The notes: generated by a model not told the origin, from the sequence alone. 64,000 nt of DNA from Rhizorhabdus wittichii RW1 (GCA_000016765.1 CP000699.1:1240001-1304000); one strand, 5' to 3'; positions 7,240 through 17,094 are shown, counted from the first letter of the stretch. Program-made: numbers and translations.

Positions 7240-8484
7240 CTATTTGGGCTGCGATAGCCGATCGAGCTGCTGGCGGATATAGGCCGCCTCCGCCGCCGAG
7301 CCGGCCAGGCCGATCGCCCGGACGAACGCGGCGCGCGCCTCTTCCGCCCGGCCGAGCTGATCGAGGAAGGCGCCGCGCGCGCCATGATAATAGAAATAGC
7401 CGTCGAGCCGTTCGCCGAGCGGCGCGATCAGGTCGAGCGCCGCCTCGGGCCCCGACAGCCGGCCGAGCGCGACCGCCCGGTTGAGCGTCACCACCGGCGA
7501 GGGCTGCATCCGTTCGAGCGTCGCATAGAGCCGCTCGATCCCGGCCCAGTCGGTGTCGGCGGCGGTCTTCGCCCGCGCGTGGAGCGCCGCGATCGCCGCC
7601 TGCACCTGATAGGGGCCGGGCCGGCGATGCCGCATCGCCTTGTCGAGCAGCGCCAGCCCCTCGGCGATCATCGCGCCGTCCCAGCGGCCGCGATCCTGGT
7701 CCTCGAGCAGGACGACCTGCCCCTCCCCGTCGAGCCGCGCCGCGCTGCGCGCATGCTGGAGCAGCATCAGCGCGGTCAGCGCGAGGATCTCGGGCTCGGA
7801 CGGGAACAGCCGCAGCAGCAGCCGGCCGAGCCGGATCGCCTCGCGACACAGCGGCTCGCGCGCGCCGGCCTCCGCGCCGCTCGCCGAATAGCCTTCATTG
7901 AAGATCAGGTAGACCATTGCGGCGACCGCCCCCAGCCGCTCGGCCCGCTCGATCGGCCCCGGCGTCTCGAACGCCACGCCGCTGTCGGCGATGCGCGCCT
8001 TGGCGCGGGTGATGCGCTGCTCCATCGCCTTCTCGCCGACCAGGAAGGCGCGCGCGATCTGCGCCACGGTCAGGCCGGAGACGATGCGCAGCGCCAGCGC
8101 GATCGCGCCGGTGGCGGGCAGGTCGGGATGGCAGCAGACGAACAGCAGCCGCAATATGTCGTCGCGATACTGGCCCTCGTCGAGCCGGTCGGCGAGCCCG
8201 GCCTCGGCATCGTCGAGGTCGGAAAGCTGGTCCTCGGGCGGCAGCGCCTCGGTCCGCGCCGCCTTGCGCACCGCGTCGATTCCGCTGTTGCGGCCGACCA
8301 GGATCAGCCAGGCGGCGGGATCGCGCGGCGCCCCCTGCTCGGGCCAGCGCGCCAGCGCGCGCAGGCAGGCCTCCTGATAGGCCTCCTCGGCCAGGTCCAT
8401 GTCGCGGAAATAGCGGAGCAGCGCGGCCACCGCGCGCGGCCGGGCCGACGCCAGCGCCGCGTCGATCCAGGCGAGGTCGGTCAC
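7240..8484 (-). CDS. ECF sigma factor with long C-terminal extension (ECF42-like)
   Basis: A 414-residue extracytoplasmic-function sigma factor. Region 2 is VAALLRYFRDMDLAEEAYQEACLRALARWP and region 4 is LRIVSGLTVAQIARAFLVGEKAMEQRITRAKARI. A C-terminal extension of about 220 residues (from MVYLIFNEGYSAS through TPR-like helices with the family signature VVTLNRAVALGRLSGPEAAL) replaces an anti-sigma factor in ECF42-type proteins. The GTG start overlaps the stop of the upstream YCII gene (GTGA). Pairing with a DGPF protein is the hallmark of ECF42. Target promoters are not deduced. Confidence 0.9.
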   Translation of the reverse strand: MTDLAWIDAALASARPRAVAALLRYFRDMDLAEEAYQEACLRALARWPEQGAPRDPAAWLILVGRNSGIDAVRKAARTEALPPEDQLSDLDDAEAGLADRLDEGQYRDDILRLLFVCCHPDLPATGAIALALRIVSGLTVAQIARAFLVGEKAMEQRITRAKARIADSGVAFETPGPIERAERLGAVAAMVYLIFNEGYSASGAEAGAREPLCREAIRLGRLLLRLFPSEPEILALTALMLLQHARSAARLDGEGQVVLLEDQDRGRWDGAMIAEGLALLDKAMRHRRPGPYQVQAAIAALHARAKTAADTDWAGIERLYATLERMQPSPVVTLNRAVALGRLSGPEAALDLIAPLGERLDGYFYYHGARGAFLDQLGRAEEARAAFVRAIGLAGSAAEAAYIRQQLDRLSQPK

Positions 8485-8861
8485 GAAGCCTCCACCTGCG
8501 CCTCGCCCGGCCGGTAGAGCATCAGCGGCCGCACCTCGTGCGCGCCGGCCGAGCCGCTCGCCCGGCCGAGTTCGGCCGCGACCTCGATCGCGGCGTCGAG
8601 GCTGTCGCAATCGACGACGTAGAAGCCGAGGAGCTGTTCCTTGGTTTCGGCGAAGGGGCCGTCTAGCACCAGCGGCTCGGCGCCCTTGCGCACCGTGGTC
8701 GCCGCCGTCGTCGGCATCAGCCGGGCGACGGGGCCGAGCCGCCCTTCGGCGCGAAGCCGGTCCTGCACCGCGCCCAGCCGCGCCATCACCGCCGTCTCGG
8801 TTTCCGCGCTCCAGGCGCCGACCACCTCTTCGGAATCATAGCAGAGGATCGCGTACAACAT
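8481..8861 (-). CDS. YCII-related DGPF-domain protein
   Basis: A 126-residue protein of the YCII/DGPF family, with LYAILCYDSEEVV at the start and the diagnostic LDGPFAETKEQLLGFYVVD. AAGGAG lies 6 bases before the ATG at 8861, which favours this over the ATG two codons earlier. It is first in an operon with the ECF42 sigma factor (4-base overlap) and an SRPBCC protein. DGPF proteins are the usual genetic partners, and probable targets, of ECF42 sigma factors; their biochemical role is unsettled. Confidence 0.9.
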   Translation of the reverse strand: MLYAILCYDSEEVVGAWSAETETAVMARLGAVQDRLRAEGRLGPVARLMPTTAATTVRKGAEPLVLDGPFAETKEQLLGFYVVDCDSLDAAIEVAAELGRASGSAGAHEVRPLMLYRPGEAQVEAS

Positions 8862-9067
8862 GCCCATCTCCTTGTCCGGCAGCACCCCATGATCGCGTCC
8901 GCGCGACGGCCGTGCAACCGCCTGCCTCTACGACGCGGAACTGACCCACGATCCGACAGGAAGCGCAACGCGCCCGTCAAAAAATCTTCGCCGTCCTCGG
9001 GCATAGGGGGCGCACCGCAGCGGCCGAGGGGTGCGTGCCGCGCCGACGAACATGCGGAGGATCATCG

Positions 9068-10123
9068 ATGGACGGGATCGTGCGGCGGGGCCTGTCCCGC
9101 CGGCAGGGCGCGCTCGTGCTGTTGCTGGGTAGCCTGTTGCTGCTGCTCGCCACGCGCGGCGCGGCGCGGGAGCAGCCCGCCCTTCCCCATCCCGCCCCAC
9201 GCGGCGACGCCGGCCTGTCGGTGATGACCTATAATGTCGAGGGGCTGCCCTGGCCCGCCCGCTTCGGGCGCGGCGACGCGCTGGCGCGGATCGGCGAACG
9301 GCTGGCGGCGCTGCGCGCGACCGGCGCCCAGCCGCGCGTCGTGCTGTTGCAGGAGGCCTTTTCGGACGACGCCAAGGCGATCCGCGCGGCATCGGGCCAT
9401 CGCTATGCCGCCTTCGGCCCCGACGACGCCCTCGCCGGTCCGCCGACGCGCTCCCCCGCCGATCGCGCCTTCGCGGCCGAGGCCTCCTTCCTGAAGGGCG
9501 AGCGGAGCGGCAAGCTGCTCGACAGCGGGCTCGTCATCCTGTCGGACTATCCGATCCTGTCGGTGCGCCGCGCCGCCTTCCCCGCCGCCGCCTGCGCCGG
9601 CTATGACTGCCTCGCCAACAAGGGGATGGTCATGGCGGTGGTCGCGGTGCCGGGCGCGCCGGGCCCGATCGCCGTGGTCAACCTCCACCTCAATTCGAAG
9701 CGCGCCTCGGGCGTCGCGATCGAGCGCGCCGACGCCGCCTTCCGCCAGCAGGTGGCGGCGCTCGACCGCTTCCTGGCGGCCAACCATGTCCCCGGCATGC
9801 CGATGATCGTCGGCGGCGACTTCAACATCGGCCGCAGCGCCGCGCGCCGGACGATGGTGATGGAGGTGCTGGCGCGCCACCACGGCACGGCGCCGGCCGA
9901 CGCGCTGTCGGCCTGCACGGGCGTCTGCCGCGACGGCCTGTCCGCCGACGCCCGCGAGGCGCGCCGTCGCGCCAAGGACTGGCAGTTCCTGATCCCCGGC
10001 GCCGCCGCCGACCTGACGGTGCGCCGCATCGCCACCCCGTTCGGCCGCGAGGCCGACGGATCGATGCTGTCGGACCATGTCGGCTACACCGCCTATCTGA
10101 CGATGGCGGCGAACCCGGCCTGA
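9068..10123 (+). CDS. Exported endonuclease/exonuclease/phosphatase-fold protein
   Basis: A 351-residue protein of the EEP (DNase I / sphingomyelinase-like) superfamily. A hydrophobic N-terminal segment (ALVLLLGSLLLLLATRGAA) indicates export or membrane anchoring. Motifs are VMTYNVEGLP (Asn), VVLLQEAF (metal-binding Glu), VVNLHLNSK (His), MIVGGDFNIG (Asp-Asn) and LSDHVGY (catalytic His). GGAGG lies 8 bases before the ATG. A phosphodiesterase acting on lipid or nucleic acid in the periplasm is plausible; the substrate cannot be read from sequence. It stands between two minus-strand genes and is probably monocistronic. Confidence 0.88.
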   Translation: MDGIVRRGLSRRQGALVLLLGSLLLLLATRGAAREQPALPHPAPRGDAGLSVMTYNVEGLPWPARFGRGDALARIGERLAALRATGAQPRVVLLQEAFSDDAKAIRAASGHRYAAFGPDDALAGPPTRSPADRAFAAEASFLKGERSGKLLDSGLVILSDYPILSVRRAAFPAAACAGYDCLANKGMVMAVVAVPGAPGPIAVVNLHLNSKRASGVAIERADAAFRQQVAALDRFLAANHVPGMPMIVGGDFNIGRSAARRTMVMEVLARHHGTAPADALSACTGVCRDGLSADAREARRRAKDWQFLIPGAAADLTVRRIATPFGREADGSMLSDHVGYTAYLTMAANPA

Positions 10124-10132
10124 CCTAACCGA

Positions 10133-12103
10133 TCACATCCCCATCGACTGGCGCAGGAAGGCATCGCTGTCGCGGAGCATCCGTGCGCGCATCGCGCCGT
10201 CCTCGATCTGGTGGTCGCGGTTCTCGAAGATCACCGTCTTGTGCGGGACGCCGGCCGCGGCCAGCGCCCGGTCCATCACCCGCGTCTGCTCGACATTGAC
10301 GTTGCGGTCCATCGTGCCGTGGAACAGCATCACCGGGGCCTTGATCTGCGCCGCGTTGCGCGCGGGCGATCCCTGCAGCACCTGCGGTCCCGATCCGATG
10401 AAGTCGCTGACGAGGCGATAATCGCTCCACCAGCGCGACTGCTCCTTGAGCAGCGGCAGGTCGGTCACCGGGGCGATCGCGACGATCGCCTTGAACAAGG
10501 CGGGGTCGACCACCGCCGACTGGAGCGCCGCATAGCCGCCATAGGACCAGCCGACCGCCGCGAGCTTGCTGGGATCGGCGATCCCCTGCTTGATCATCCA
10601 GCGCGCCCCGTCGCCGATGTCGGAGACCGCCGTCGGCCAGGACTTGAAGCCGTTCTGCAGATACCAGTCATCGCCATAGCCGGTCGATCCGCGGAAATTG
10701 GGCTGCAGCACGGCGAAGCCGCGCGCCGCATAATATTGCGCCAGCCAATCGAAACCCCATGTGTCGCGCGCGCCGGGGCCGCCATGCGGCATGACGATCG
10801 CGGGGAGGTTCTTGCCCGCGCTGCCGGCCGGCAAGGTCAGATAGCCGGGGATCATGGTGCCGTCGGCGGCCGGATAGGACACCGGCTTCATCTCGGCGAG
10901 CTGGACGCCTTCGAGCTGCGGCCGGTTCGGCTGGAAGGTCGCCATCTGCTTGGTCGTCCGGTCGAGGATATAATAGACGCCCGGATCCTTGTCGCTGCCC
11001 GCCCAGATCAGCAGCTTCTTCTCGTCCATGCTCGAATCGACGATGCGGACCATCGGCTGCCCCGGCAGCGCCTTGGCCAGCGAGTCCCTGAGCTTGGCGA
11101 GGTCGGCGTCGAAATAGACCGCCTGGCGGATATCGGTGGCATAGCTGGCGCCGATCACGCGGTTGCGCCGGCCGATATGGATCAGCTTATCGACGTCGAC
11201 ATCGAGCCGCGAATAGACCAGCTCCTCCTTGAGCGATCCGTCGAGCGCGATGCGATAGACGGCCTTGAGGCCGTTCTTCTTGCGGAAGCCATAGACGGCG
11301 TTGCGCTCATAATCGACCGAGTCCGGCTCGAACCCATCCTCGGTGACATAGTTGTAATCGGACAGCGGCTCCCATTTCTTGCTGCCCGCCTGCCGGTAAT
11401 AATAGCGGATCACGCCGCTGTCGCGGCCACCCTCATTCTGCTGGATCGCCTTGATCCGCAGCGTGCCGTGGCCGTCGCTGATATAGGTGGAGACATCCTG
11501 CTGGGCGCTTTCGACGCGCGACGAGCTGAGCGTGCGCGTGTCGACCTTGTCCACCGTCATGCCTTCCTCGCTCTTGCCCAGGCGCGTGCCCAGGCGGGAG
11601 TCGGGAAGCTGGTTGCGGGTCATCAGGACGTTGCCGTCCTCCTCCGGCAGCCAGTCGATCACCTCGCCGCCGCGCAGGTTGTAGCCGCGCGAATTGCTGT
11701 TGTGCATCGCGCTGAGCATGCGCGGATTGCCGCCATTGGCGTCGATCGCGACGACCCGCGAATAGGGGATGATACCCGCATTGGCCAACTCGGCGGGCTG
11801 GGCGAGGCCCCATATCCCGCACACCAGCCGGTCGTTGGCGATCCAGTTGCAGTCCGACAGGCGATCGGGCTCGCCGTTCATGGCGAAGGCGACCTTGGGC
11901 TCCTTGTCGACCCCGGGCGCGAAAGTCAGCAGCGCCGAGCCCTGCCCTGCGGTCGGGACGACATAGGCCAGCCGCGATCCGTCGGGCGACAGGCTGATCT
12001 GCTCGATCTGCTCGCGCGCGCCGAAGGCAGTCGCGAGATCGGTCTGCGCCGATGCGCCCGTAGCGGCCAGCGCCAGCGCGGCCGCGATCCATCTGACAGT
12101 CAT
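10133..12103 (-). CDS. S9-family prolyl oligopeptidase, exported
   Basis: A 656-residue serine peptidase. A signal peptide (MTVRWIAAALALAATGASA) is followed by a beta-propeller region (about 30-400) and an alpha/beta-hydrolase catalytic domain. The catalytic residues are visible: Ser520 in GWSYGG, Asp599 in HGTMDRNV and His631 in RDHQIE, with the oxyanion loop MPHGGPGARD. Size and layout match acylaminoacyl/dipeptidyl peptidases common in sphingomonads. The start has CAGGGAGGGCTT upstream; a longer reading runs through the prepilin-peptidase gene in another frame and is not real. Confidence 0.93.
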   Translation of the reverse strand: MTVRWIAAALALAATGASAQTDLATAFGAREQIEQISLSPDGSRLAYVVPTAGQGSALLTFAPGVDKEPKVAFAMNGEPDRLSDCNWIANDRLVCGIWGLAQPAELANAGIIPYSRVVAIDANGGNPRMLSAMHNSNSRGYNLRGGEVIDWLPEEDGNVLMTRNQLPDSRLGTRLGKSEEGMTVDKVDTRTLSSSRVESAQQDVSTYISDGHGTLRIKAIQQNEGGRDSGVIRYYYRQAGSKKWEPLSDYNYVTEDGFEPDSVDYERNAVYGFRKKNGLKAVYRIALDGSLKEELVYSRLDVDVDKLIHIGRRNRVIGASYATDIRQAVYFDADLAKLRDSLAKALPGQPMVRIVDSSMDEKKLLIWAGSDKDPGVYYILDRTTKQMATFQPNRPQLEGVQLAEMKPVSYPAADGTMIPGYLTLPAGSAGKNLPAIVMPHGGPGARDTWGFDWLAQYYAARGFAVLQPNFRGSTGYGDDWYLQNGFKSWPTAVSDIGDGARWMIKQGIADPSKLAAVGWSYGGYAALQSAVVDPALFKAIVAIAPVTDLPLLKEQSRWWSDYRLVSDFIGSGPQVLQGSPARNAAQIKAPVMLFHGTMDRNVNVEQTRVMDRALAAAGVPHKTVIFENRDHQIEDGAMRARMLRDSDAFLRQSMGM

Positions 12104-12180
12104 AAGCCCTCCCTGTACGGGGCCCTGTTTAGGGGCACCGGCCGCTCGGGCAAGCGCGATCCTGTCCATAATCGAACAAC

Positions 12181-12927
12181 TTACCCGATCGCCCCCATCG
12201 CGGCGGCCACCCAGGCGCCCCACGCGGCGAGCGCCAGGAAGGGGCCGAAGGGCAGCCGCGAGGTCGCGCCGAGGCGGCGGCCCGCCAGCGACAGGAGCAG
12301 CGCCGCCGCCAACCCCGCCAGCGCCGCGCCGAGCAGGACGATCGGCAACATGCGCCAGCCGAGCCACAGGCCGATCGCCCCGAACAGCTTGGGGTCGCCG
12401 CCCCCCATCCCGTCGCGGCCGCGCAGCCGGCGATAGCCGTGGCGCACCGCCTCCAGCAGCAGGAAACCCGCCACGCCGCCGATCAGCCGGTCGGCAAGAT
12501 CGGGCGGCAGTCCGGCCAGTCCGACGACCAGCCCGGCCAGCGCCAGCACCATCGTCAGCCGGTCGGGCAGCCAGAAATGGCGGAGGTCGAGCAGCGCCAG
12601 GGCGAGCAGCAGCCAGCCGAACAACGCCCCGGCGATCGCCTGCTGGAGATCGGGGGCTGCCGCCACGCCGATCGCGCCGATCGCCGCGCCGAGCAGCTCG
12701 GCGAGCGGATGGACGGGGTCGATCCGGCCGCCGCAACAGGCCGCCCGGCCGCGCTGCACGGCATAGCTCAGGACGGGCACGAGCCGCGCCGGGCCGAGCG
12801 GCGCGCCGCACCCGTCGCAGGCGGAACGGCCGCGCGCCGCCGACCGGCCCTGCGGCCAGCGGACGACGATCGTCGCGATGAAGCTGCCGAAGATCACCCC
12901 CAGCAGCGCGCCTGCCGCGATCAGCAT
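12181..12927 (-). CDS. Prepilin peptidase / N-methyltransferase (PilD/GspO type)
   Basis: A 248-residue polytopic protein. The N-terminal cytoplasmic part has the four-cysteine zinc-type motif CDGCGAPL...ACCGG that goes with the methyltransferase domain. The aspartyl-protease pair is DLRHFWLPD and GMGGGDPKL (GxGD protease signature). It cleaves and methylates type IV prepilins or pseudopilins in the inner membrane. It is shorter than classical PilD (about 280-290). No pilin or secretion genes are adjacent. Confidence 0.9.
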   Translation of the reverse strand: MLIAAGALLGVIFGSFIATIVVRWPQGRSAARGRSACDGCGAPLGPARLVPVLSYAVQRGRAACCGGRIDPVHPLAELLGAAIGAIGVAAAPDLQQAIAGALFGWLLLALALLDLRHFWLPDRLTMVLALAGLVVGLAGLPPDLADRLIGGVAGFLLLEAVRHGYRRLRGRDGMGGGDPKLFGAIGLWLGWRMLPIVLLGAALAGLAAALLLSLAGRRLGATSRLPFGPFLALAAWGAWVAAAMGAIG

Positions 12928-13103
12928 TGCGGTCCCAATCCCCTGCCGCCCGCTGTCATGGGGCCGTCATGCAGTCATGCAATAGGGCCGGGCGGAAGGA
13001 TAGTGGTCACGCTTATGCATAACATCGGAAGCTGTCAGTGGAGCCTGCTCGGCCGGCTGCTGATGTTCGCCACCCGCAACGCGACCGCGCCCGCTCCATC
13101 CCC

Positions 13104-16100
13104 TCAGAGGTTGAGCAAGGCCGGGTCGCCGCCCTGCGCGGTGATGTTCACCGACAAGGCCCGCTCGGTCGCGTAGCGCAGCAGCGCGTGCGGACCGCCG
13201 GCCTTCGGGCCGGTGCCCGACAGCCCCTCCCCGCCGAACGGCTGGACGCCGACCACCGCGCCGATGATCGAGCGGTTCACATAGACATTGCCGGCCGGCA
13301 CCAGTTCGCGCACCTCCTCGGCGAAGCGCTCGATCCGGCTGTGGACGCCGAGCGTCAGGCCATAGCCGCGCGCGGCGAGCCGCCCCGCGACCTTGGCGAG
13401 ATCGGCCGGGTCGTAGCGGACGATGTGGAGGATCGGGCCGAACACCTCGCGCTCCAGATAGTCGGCGGCGGGAATCTCGGCCATCAGCGGCGCGAAGAAG
13501 TCGCCGCCCTCGGGCGCCGCGCATTCATGCAGGATCACCGCCTCGCGCGACAGCCGCTCGCGATGCGCGGCGAGCGCCGCCTTCGCCTCGGCGTCGATCA
13601 CCGGGCCGACGTCGGTCGCGGGATCGGCCGGATCGCCGATGACGAGCGCCTCCATCGCGCCCTTCAGCGTCGCGACCAGTTCGTCGGCGCTGTCGTGCGG
13701 CACGAACAGCAGCCGCAGCGCCGAGCAGCGCTGACCCGCCGAGCCGAAGGCCGACAGGACGACGTCGTCGACCACCTGCTCGCGCAGCGCGGTGGTGTCG
13801 ACGAACATGCCGTTGAGGCCGCCCGTCTCGGCGATGAACGGGATGATCGGCCCGTTGCGCGCTGCGAGCTGGCGGTTGATCGCCCAGGCGGTCTCGGTGC
13901 CGCCGGTGAAGGCGACGCCGTCGATCCCGGGATGGTTGACGATCGCGCCGCCGACGGTGGCGCCGTCGCCGGGCAGCAGCGCCAGCAGGTCGGGGTCGAG
14001 CCCCGCCTTGTGGAACAGGCGGACGGCGCGCGCCGCGACCAGCGGGGTCTGTTCGGCCGGCTTGGCGAGCACGGCATTGCCCGCCGCCAGCGCCGCCGCG
14101 ATCTGGCCGGTGAAGATGGCGAGCGGGAAATTCCACGGGCTGATGCAGGCGAAGACGCCGCGCCCGGCCAGTTCGAGCTGGTTGGTCTCCCCCACCGGCC
14201 CGGGCAGGATCGTCGGCGCGCCGAACTGCCGCTCGGCCAGGTCCGCATAATAGCGGCAGAAGTCGACCGCCTCGCGGACCTCGGCGACGCCGTCGTTGAG
14301 CGTCTTGCCCGCCTCCAGCGAGAGCAGCGCGATCAGCGGGTCCATCTCCGCCTCCAGCGCGTCGCCCATCGCCCGCAGCACGGCGGCGCGACCGGCGCCG
14401 CCCAGCCGGTTCCAGCCGGGCTGCGCGGCGCGCGCGGCGGCGATCGCGCGGTCGATGTCGGCGGGGGTCGCGGTCGACGCATAGCCGATCACCCGGCCGC
14501 GATCGGCGGGGCTCGTCACCGGATCGGAGGCGGCGGCGATCAGCCGGCCCCGGATGATCGCGCCCGAGGTCTCGCGCTCGCCCGCGGTCAGCACGGCCGT
14601 CTTCGCCGCCAGCCCCCGCGCCTCGACCAGCGAATAGTCGCGGCCGGGCGGGTTGCGGCGCGACGGGCCGTAGATGTCGGCCGGCAGCGCGATCCGCGCG
14701 TGGCGCCGGGGATGCGCCTCGACCGCCGCGATCGGATCGGCGACCACCAGCTCGGCGGGCACCCGCTCGTCGAGCAGCGCGTGGACGAAGCTGGTGTTGG
14801 CGCCGTTCTCCAGCAGGCGGCGGACCAGATAGGGGAGCAGCTCCTCATGCCCGCCGACCGGCGCATAGGCGCGCAGGCGCAGCTCGCCGTATCGCTTCCC
14901 GGCGGCGGCGTAGAGCGCCTCGCCCATGCCGTGGAGGCGCTGATGCTCGATCGTCACGCCCGCGCCGTCGGCCATGCCGCGCACCGCCGCGAGGGTGTGG
15001 GCGTTGTGGCTGGCGAATTGCGGATAGAGCGCCGGGCTCGCGTCGATCAGCGCCTTGGCGCAGACCAGATAGGAGAGGTCGGTCGCCGCCTTGGTGGTGA
15101 AGACCGGATAGTCGGGCCGGCCCGCGACCTGCGCCTTCTTGATCTCGCTGTCCCAATAGGCGCCCTTGACGAGCCGGACCATGATCCGCCGCCCGCTGCC
15201 CTCTGCCAGCGCCCGCAGCGCGCCGATCACCGTCAGGCCGCGCTTCTGATAGGCCTGGACGACGACGCCGAGGCCCTTCCACTCGCCCAGCTCGGGCTCC
15301 TTCACCAGCCGCTCGATCATCTTCAGCGAGATGACGAGCCGGTCGGCCTCCTCGGCGTCGATCGCGAAGTTGAGGTCGTGGCGCGCGGCGATCAGCGCGA
15401 GCCGCCTGACGCGCGGATAGAGCTCCTCCCAGACGCGCGCCTCCTGCACCGCCTCATAGCGGGGGGACAGCGCCGACAGCTTGACCGAGACGCCATGGCC
15501 GAGTTCGGGGCCGGCGCCATCCGCCGCCTTGCCGACCGCCTCGATCGCATCGGCATAGATCTTCTCGTAGCGCGCGGCGTCGGCGGCGGTGCGGGCCCCC
15601 TCGCCCAGCATGTCGAACGAGCAGAGATAGCCTTCGCGCCTGGCGCGGGCGAGCGCGTCGCCGATGGTGCGGCCGAGCACGAACTGCTCGCCCATCATCT
15701 TGACCGCGGCGCCGACCGCCTGGCGGATCACCGGCTCGCCGAGCCGGGCGGTGATGCGCTTGAGGAAGCCGCCCAGGTCGTTCTTCGCCTCCTCGTCGAC
15801 GTCGACGAGCCGGCCGGTCAGCATCAGCCCCCAGGTCGAGGCGTTGACGAACAGGCTGTCCGACTGGCCGAGATGGCTGGCCCAGTCGGCCGATCCGATC
15901 TTCTCGGCGATCAGCCGGTCGCGGGTGTCGGCGTCGGGGGTGCGCAGCAGCGCCTCGGCCAGGCACATCAGCGCCAGCCCCTCGCGCGTGCCAAGCGAGA
16001 ATTGCTGGAGGAAGCTCTCGACCACGCCCTGCTTCTTCGTCGCGCCGCGCGCGCCCTCGACCAGCGCGGTCGCCTCGGCGACGACGTCGGCGCGGTCCCG

Positions 16101-16202
16101 CGGGCCGAGCGGCTGGCGCTCGAGCAGGGTACGCACCACCTCGCCCTCATCGGCATATTTGCCGGCGTCGATCATGTCCCAATTCGAAAGCAGGCTGGCC
16201 AT
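13104..16202 (-). CDS. putA: Bifunctional proline dehydrogenase / P5C dehydrogenase PutA
   Basis: Oxidises proline to glutamate in two steps, passing electrons to the membrane quinone pool and then NAD. The 1032 residues hold a FAD proline dehydrogenase barrel (VKGAYWDSEIKKAQ, SHNAHTL, RLRAYAPVGGHEELLPYLVRRLLENGANTSF) and a C-terminal aldehyde dehydrogenase with AETGGLNG (catalytic Glu region) and SAGQRCSALR (catalytic Cys). The length fits the short PutA class without an N-terminal ribbon-helix-helix DNA-binding domain, so it is not expected to self-regulate. The start MASLLSNWDM has GGAGG upstream. The divergent Lrp-type gene is its likely activator. Confidence 0.96.
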   Translation of the reverse strand: MASLLSNWDMIDAGKYADEGEVVRTLLERQPLGPRDRADVVAEATALVEGARGATKKQGVVESFLQQFSLGTREGLALMCLAEALLRTPDADTRDRLIAEKIGSADWASHLGQSDSLFVNASTWGLMLTGRLVDVDEEAKNDLGGFLKRITARLGEPVIRQAVGAAVKMMGEQFVLGRTIGDALARARREGYLCSFDMLGEGARTAADAARYEKIYADAIEAVGKAADGAGPELGHGVSVKLSALSPRYEAVQEARVWEELYPRVRRLALIAARHDLNFAIDAEEADRLVISLKMIERLVKEPELGEWKGLGVVVQAYQKRGLTVIGALRALAEGSGRRIMVRLVKGAYWDSEIKKAQVAGRPDYPVFTTKAATDLSYLVCAKALIDASPALYPQFASHNAHTLAAVRGMADGAGVTIEHQRLHGMGEALYAAAGKRYGELRLRAYAPVGGHEELLPYLVRRLLENGANTSFVHALLDERVPAELVVADPIAAVEAHPRRHARIALPADIYGPSRRNPPGRDYSLVEARGLAAKTAVLTAGERETSGAIIRGRLIAAASDPVTSPADRGRVIGYASTATPADIDRAIAAARAAQPGWNRLGGAGRAAVLRAMGDALEAEMDPLIALLSLEAGKTLNDGVAEVREAVDFCRYYADLAERQFGAPTILPGPVGETNQLELAGRGVFACISPWNFPLAIFTGQIAAALAAGNAVLAKPAEQTPLVAARAVRLFHKAGLDPDLLALLPGDGATVGGAIVNHPGIDGVAFTGGTETAWAINRQLAARNGPIIPFIAETGGLNGMFVDTTALREQVVDDVVLSAFGSAGQRCSALRLLFVPHDSADELVATLKGAMEALVIGDPADPATDVGPVIDAEAKAALAAHRERLSREAVILHECAAPEGGDFFAPLMAEIPAADYLEREVFGPILHIVRYDPADLAKVAGRLAARGYGLTLGVHSRIERFAEEVRELVPAGNVYVNRSIIGAVVGVQPFGGEGLSGTGPKAGGPHALLRYATERALSVNITAQGGDPALLNL

Positions 16203-16296
16203 CACATCCTCCGGCGATCGGCGATGATTCCCGATACATCTCCATGATATTGCCAATCTTGCCGAAGGTGCTTCATATTATGATGGCACACTCCGA

Positions 16297-16791
16297 ATGG
16301 ATAACCGGATTATGGCGGCCGAACCGAAGCATGTTCCGATCGACGAGACCGACCGCCGCCTGCTGAGGGCGTTGCAGGAGGACGGCCGAATCACCAACCA
16401 GGCGCTGGCGCAGCGCTGCGGCCTGTCGCCGGCGGCCTGCTTCGACCGGGTGAAGCGGCTGCGCGAGCGCGGCGTGATCACCGGCTATACCGCGCTGCTC
16501 GACCCCGAGAAGCTCGATCAGGCATTGATGATCTTCATCGAGGTGTTGCTCGACCGCACCACCGACGACGTGTTCAGCGCCTTTTCCGACCATGTCCGCC
16601 GCGTACCGCAGGTGATGGAATGCCATATGGTGGCGGGCGGCTTCGACTATCTGCTCAAGGTCCGCGTGTCGGACATGTCGGCCTATCGCAGCTTCCTGGG
16701 CGACATCCTGACGGCGATGCCGGGGGTGCGCGAGACGCGCACCTATGCGGTGCTGGAAGAGGTCAAGCTGACCACCCGACTGGCGGTGTGA
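16297..16791 (+). CDS. putR: Lrp/AsnC-family regulator, probable PutR
   Basis: A 164-residue regulator with an N-terminal helix-turn-helix (ETDRRLLRALQEDGRITNQALAQRCGLSPAACFDRVKRLRERGVI) and a C-terminal RAM/ligand domain (MECHMVAGGFDYLLKVRVSDMSAY). It is divergent from putA with a 94-base AT-richer intergenic region, the arrangement of PutR activators that respond to proline. The gene symbol is assigned by context. An ATG five codons downstream is an alternative start. Confidence 0.88.
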   Translation: MDNRIMAAEPKHVPIDETDRRLLRALQEDGRITNQALAQRCGLSPAACFDRVKRLRERGVITGYTALLDPEKLDQALMIFIEVLLDRTTDDVFSAFSDHVRRVPQVMECHMVAGGFDYLLKVRVSDMSAYRSFLGDILTAMPGVRETRTYAVLEEVKLTTRLAV

Positions 16792-16942
16792 GGCCCCCAT
16801 CCGCCGCCGCCGCAGACGGGGTGGCCCAGCGCCGGAACCAGCCCGCCGATTCGCCCGGCATCATTTCGGATTCGTAATCTTATTCGCAGTGCAGCGCGGA
16901 ATTCCGCCACTATCCTGACATTGTTGAAAGTATGAACCCAGG

Positions 16943-16971
16943 TTGAACCGACCGCCACAGAACGGTAATGA
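16943..16971 (+). promoter_or_regulatory. Candidate sigma-70 promoter of the Oar-like receptor gene
   Basis: TTGAAC (16943-16948) and TAATGA (16966-16971) are 17 bases apart, about 123 bases before the receptor start. The rest of the roughly 300-base gap between putR and the receptor is a leader with no gene or repeat that I can support. Confidence 0.4.
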
Positions 16972-17094
16972 ATGGGGCATAACAGCACAGGCGAGGGGCA
17001 CGAAAAAGTGGCGATGACGGTGTCATCGACCAGTCTTTCTGGTGCGCCGCACAAACCGAATGTCCATCGCCCGGTGCGAAAAAGGGGACCTACA

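Noticed and set aside
10211-12436. Long plus-strand frame opposite the S9 peptidase
   Set aside because: Antisense shadow; the catalytic triad and signal peptide are on the minus strand.
13038-16247. A 1069-codon plus-strand open frame opposite putA
   Set aside because: Same reason: composition typical of an antisense frame, and the minus strand carries complete PutA motifs.
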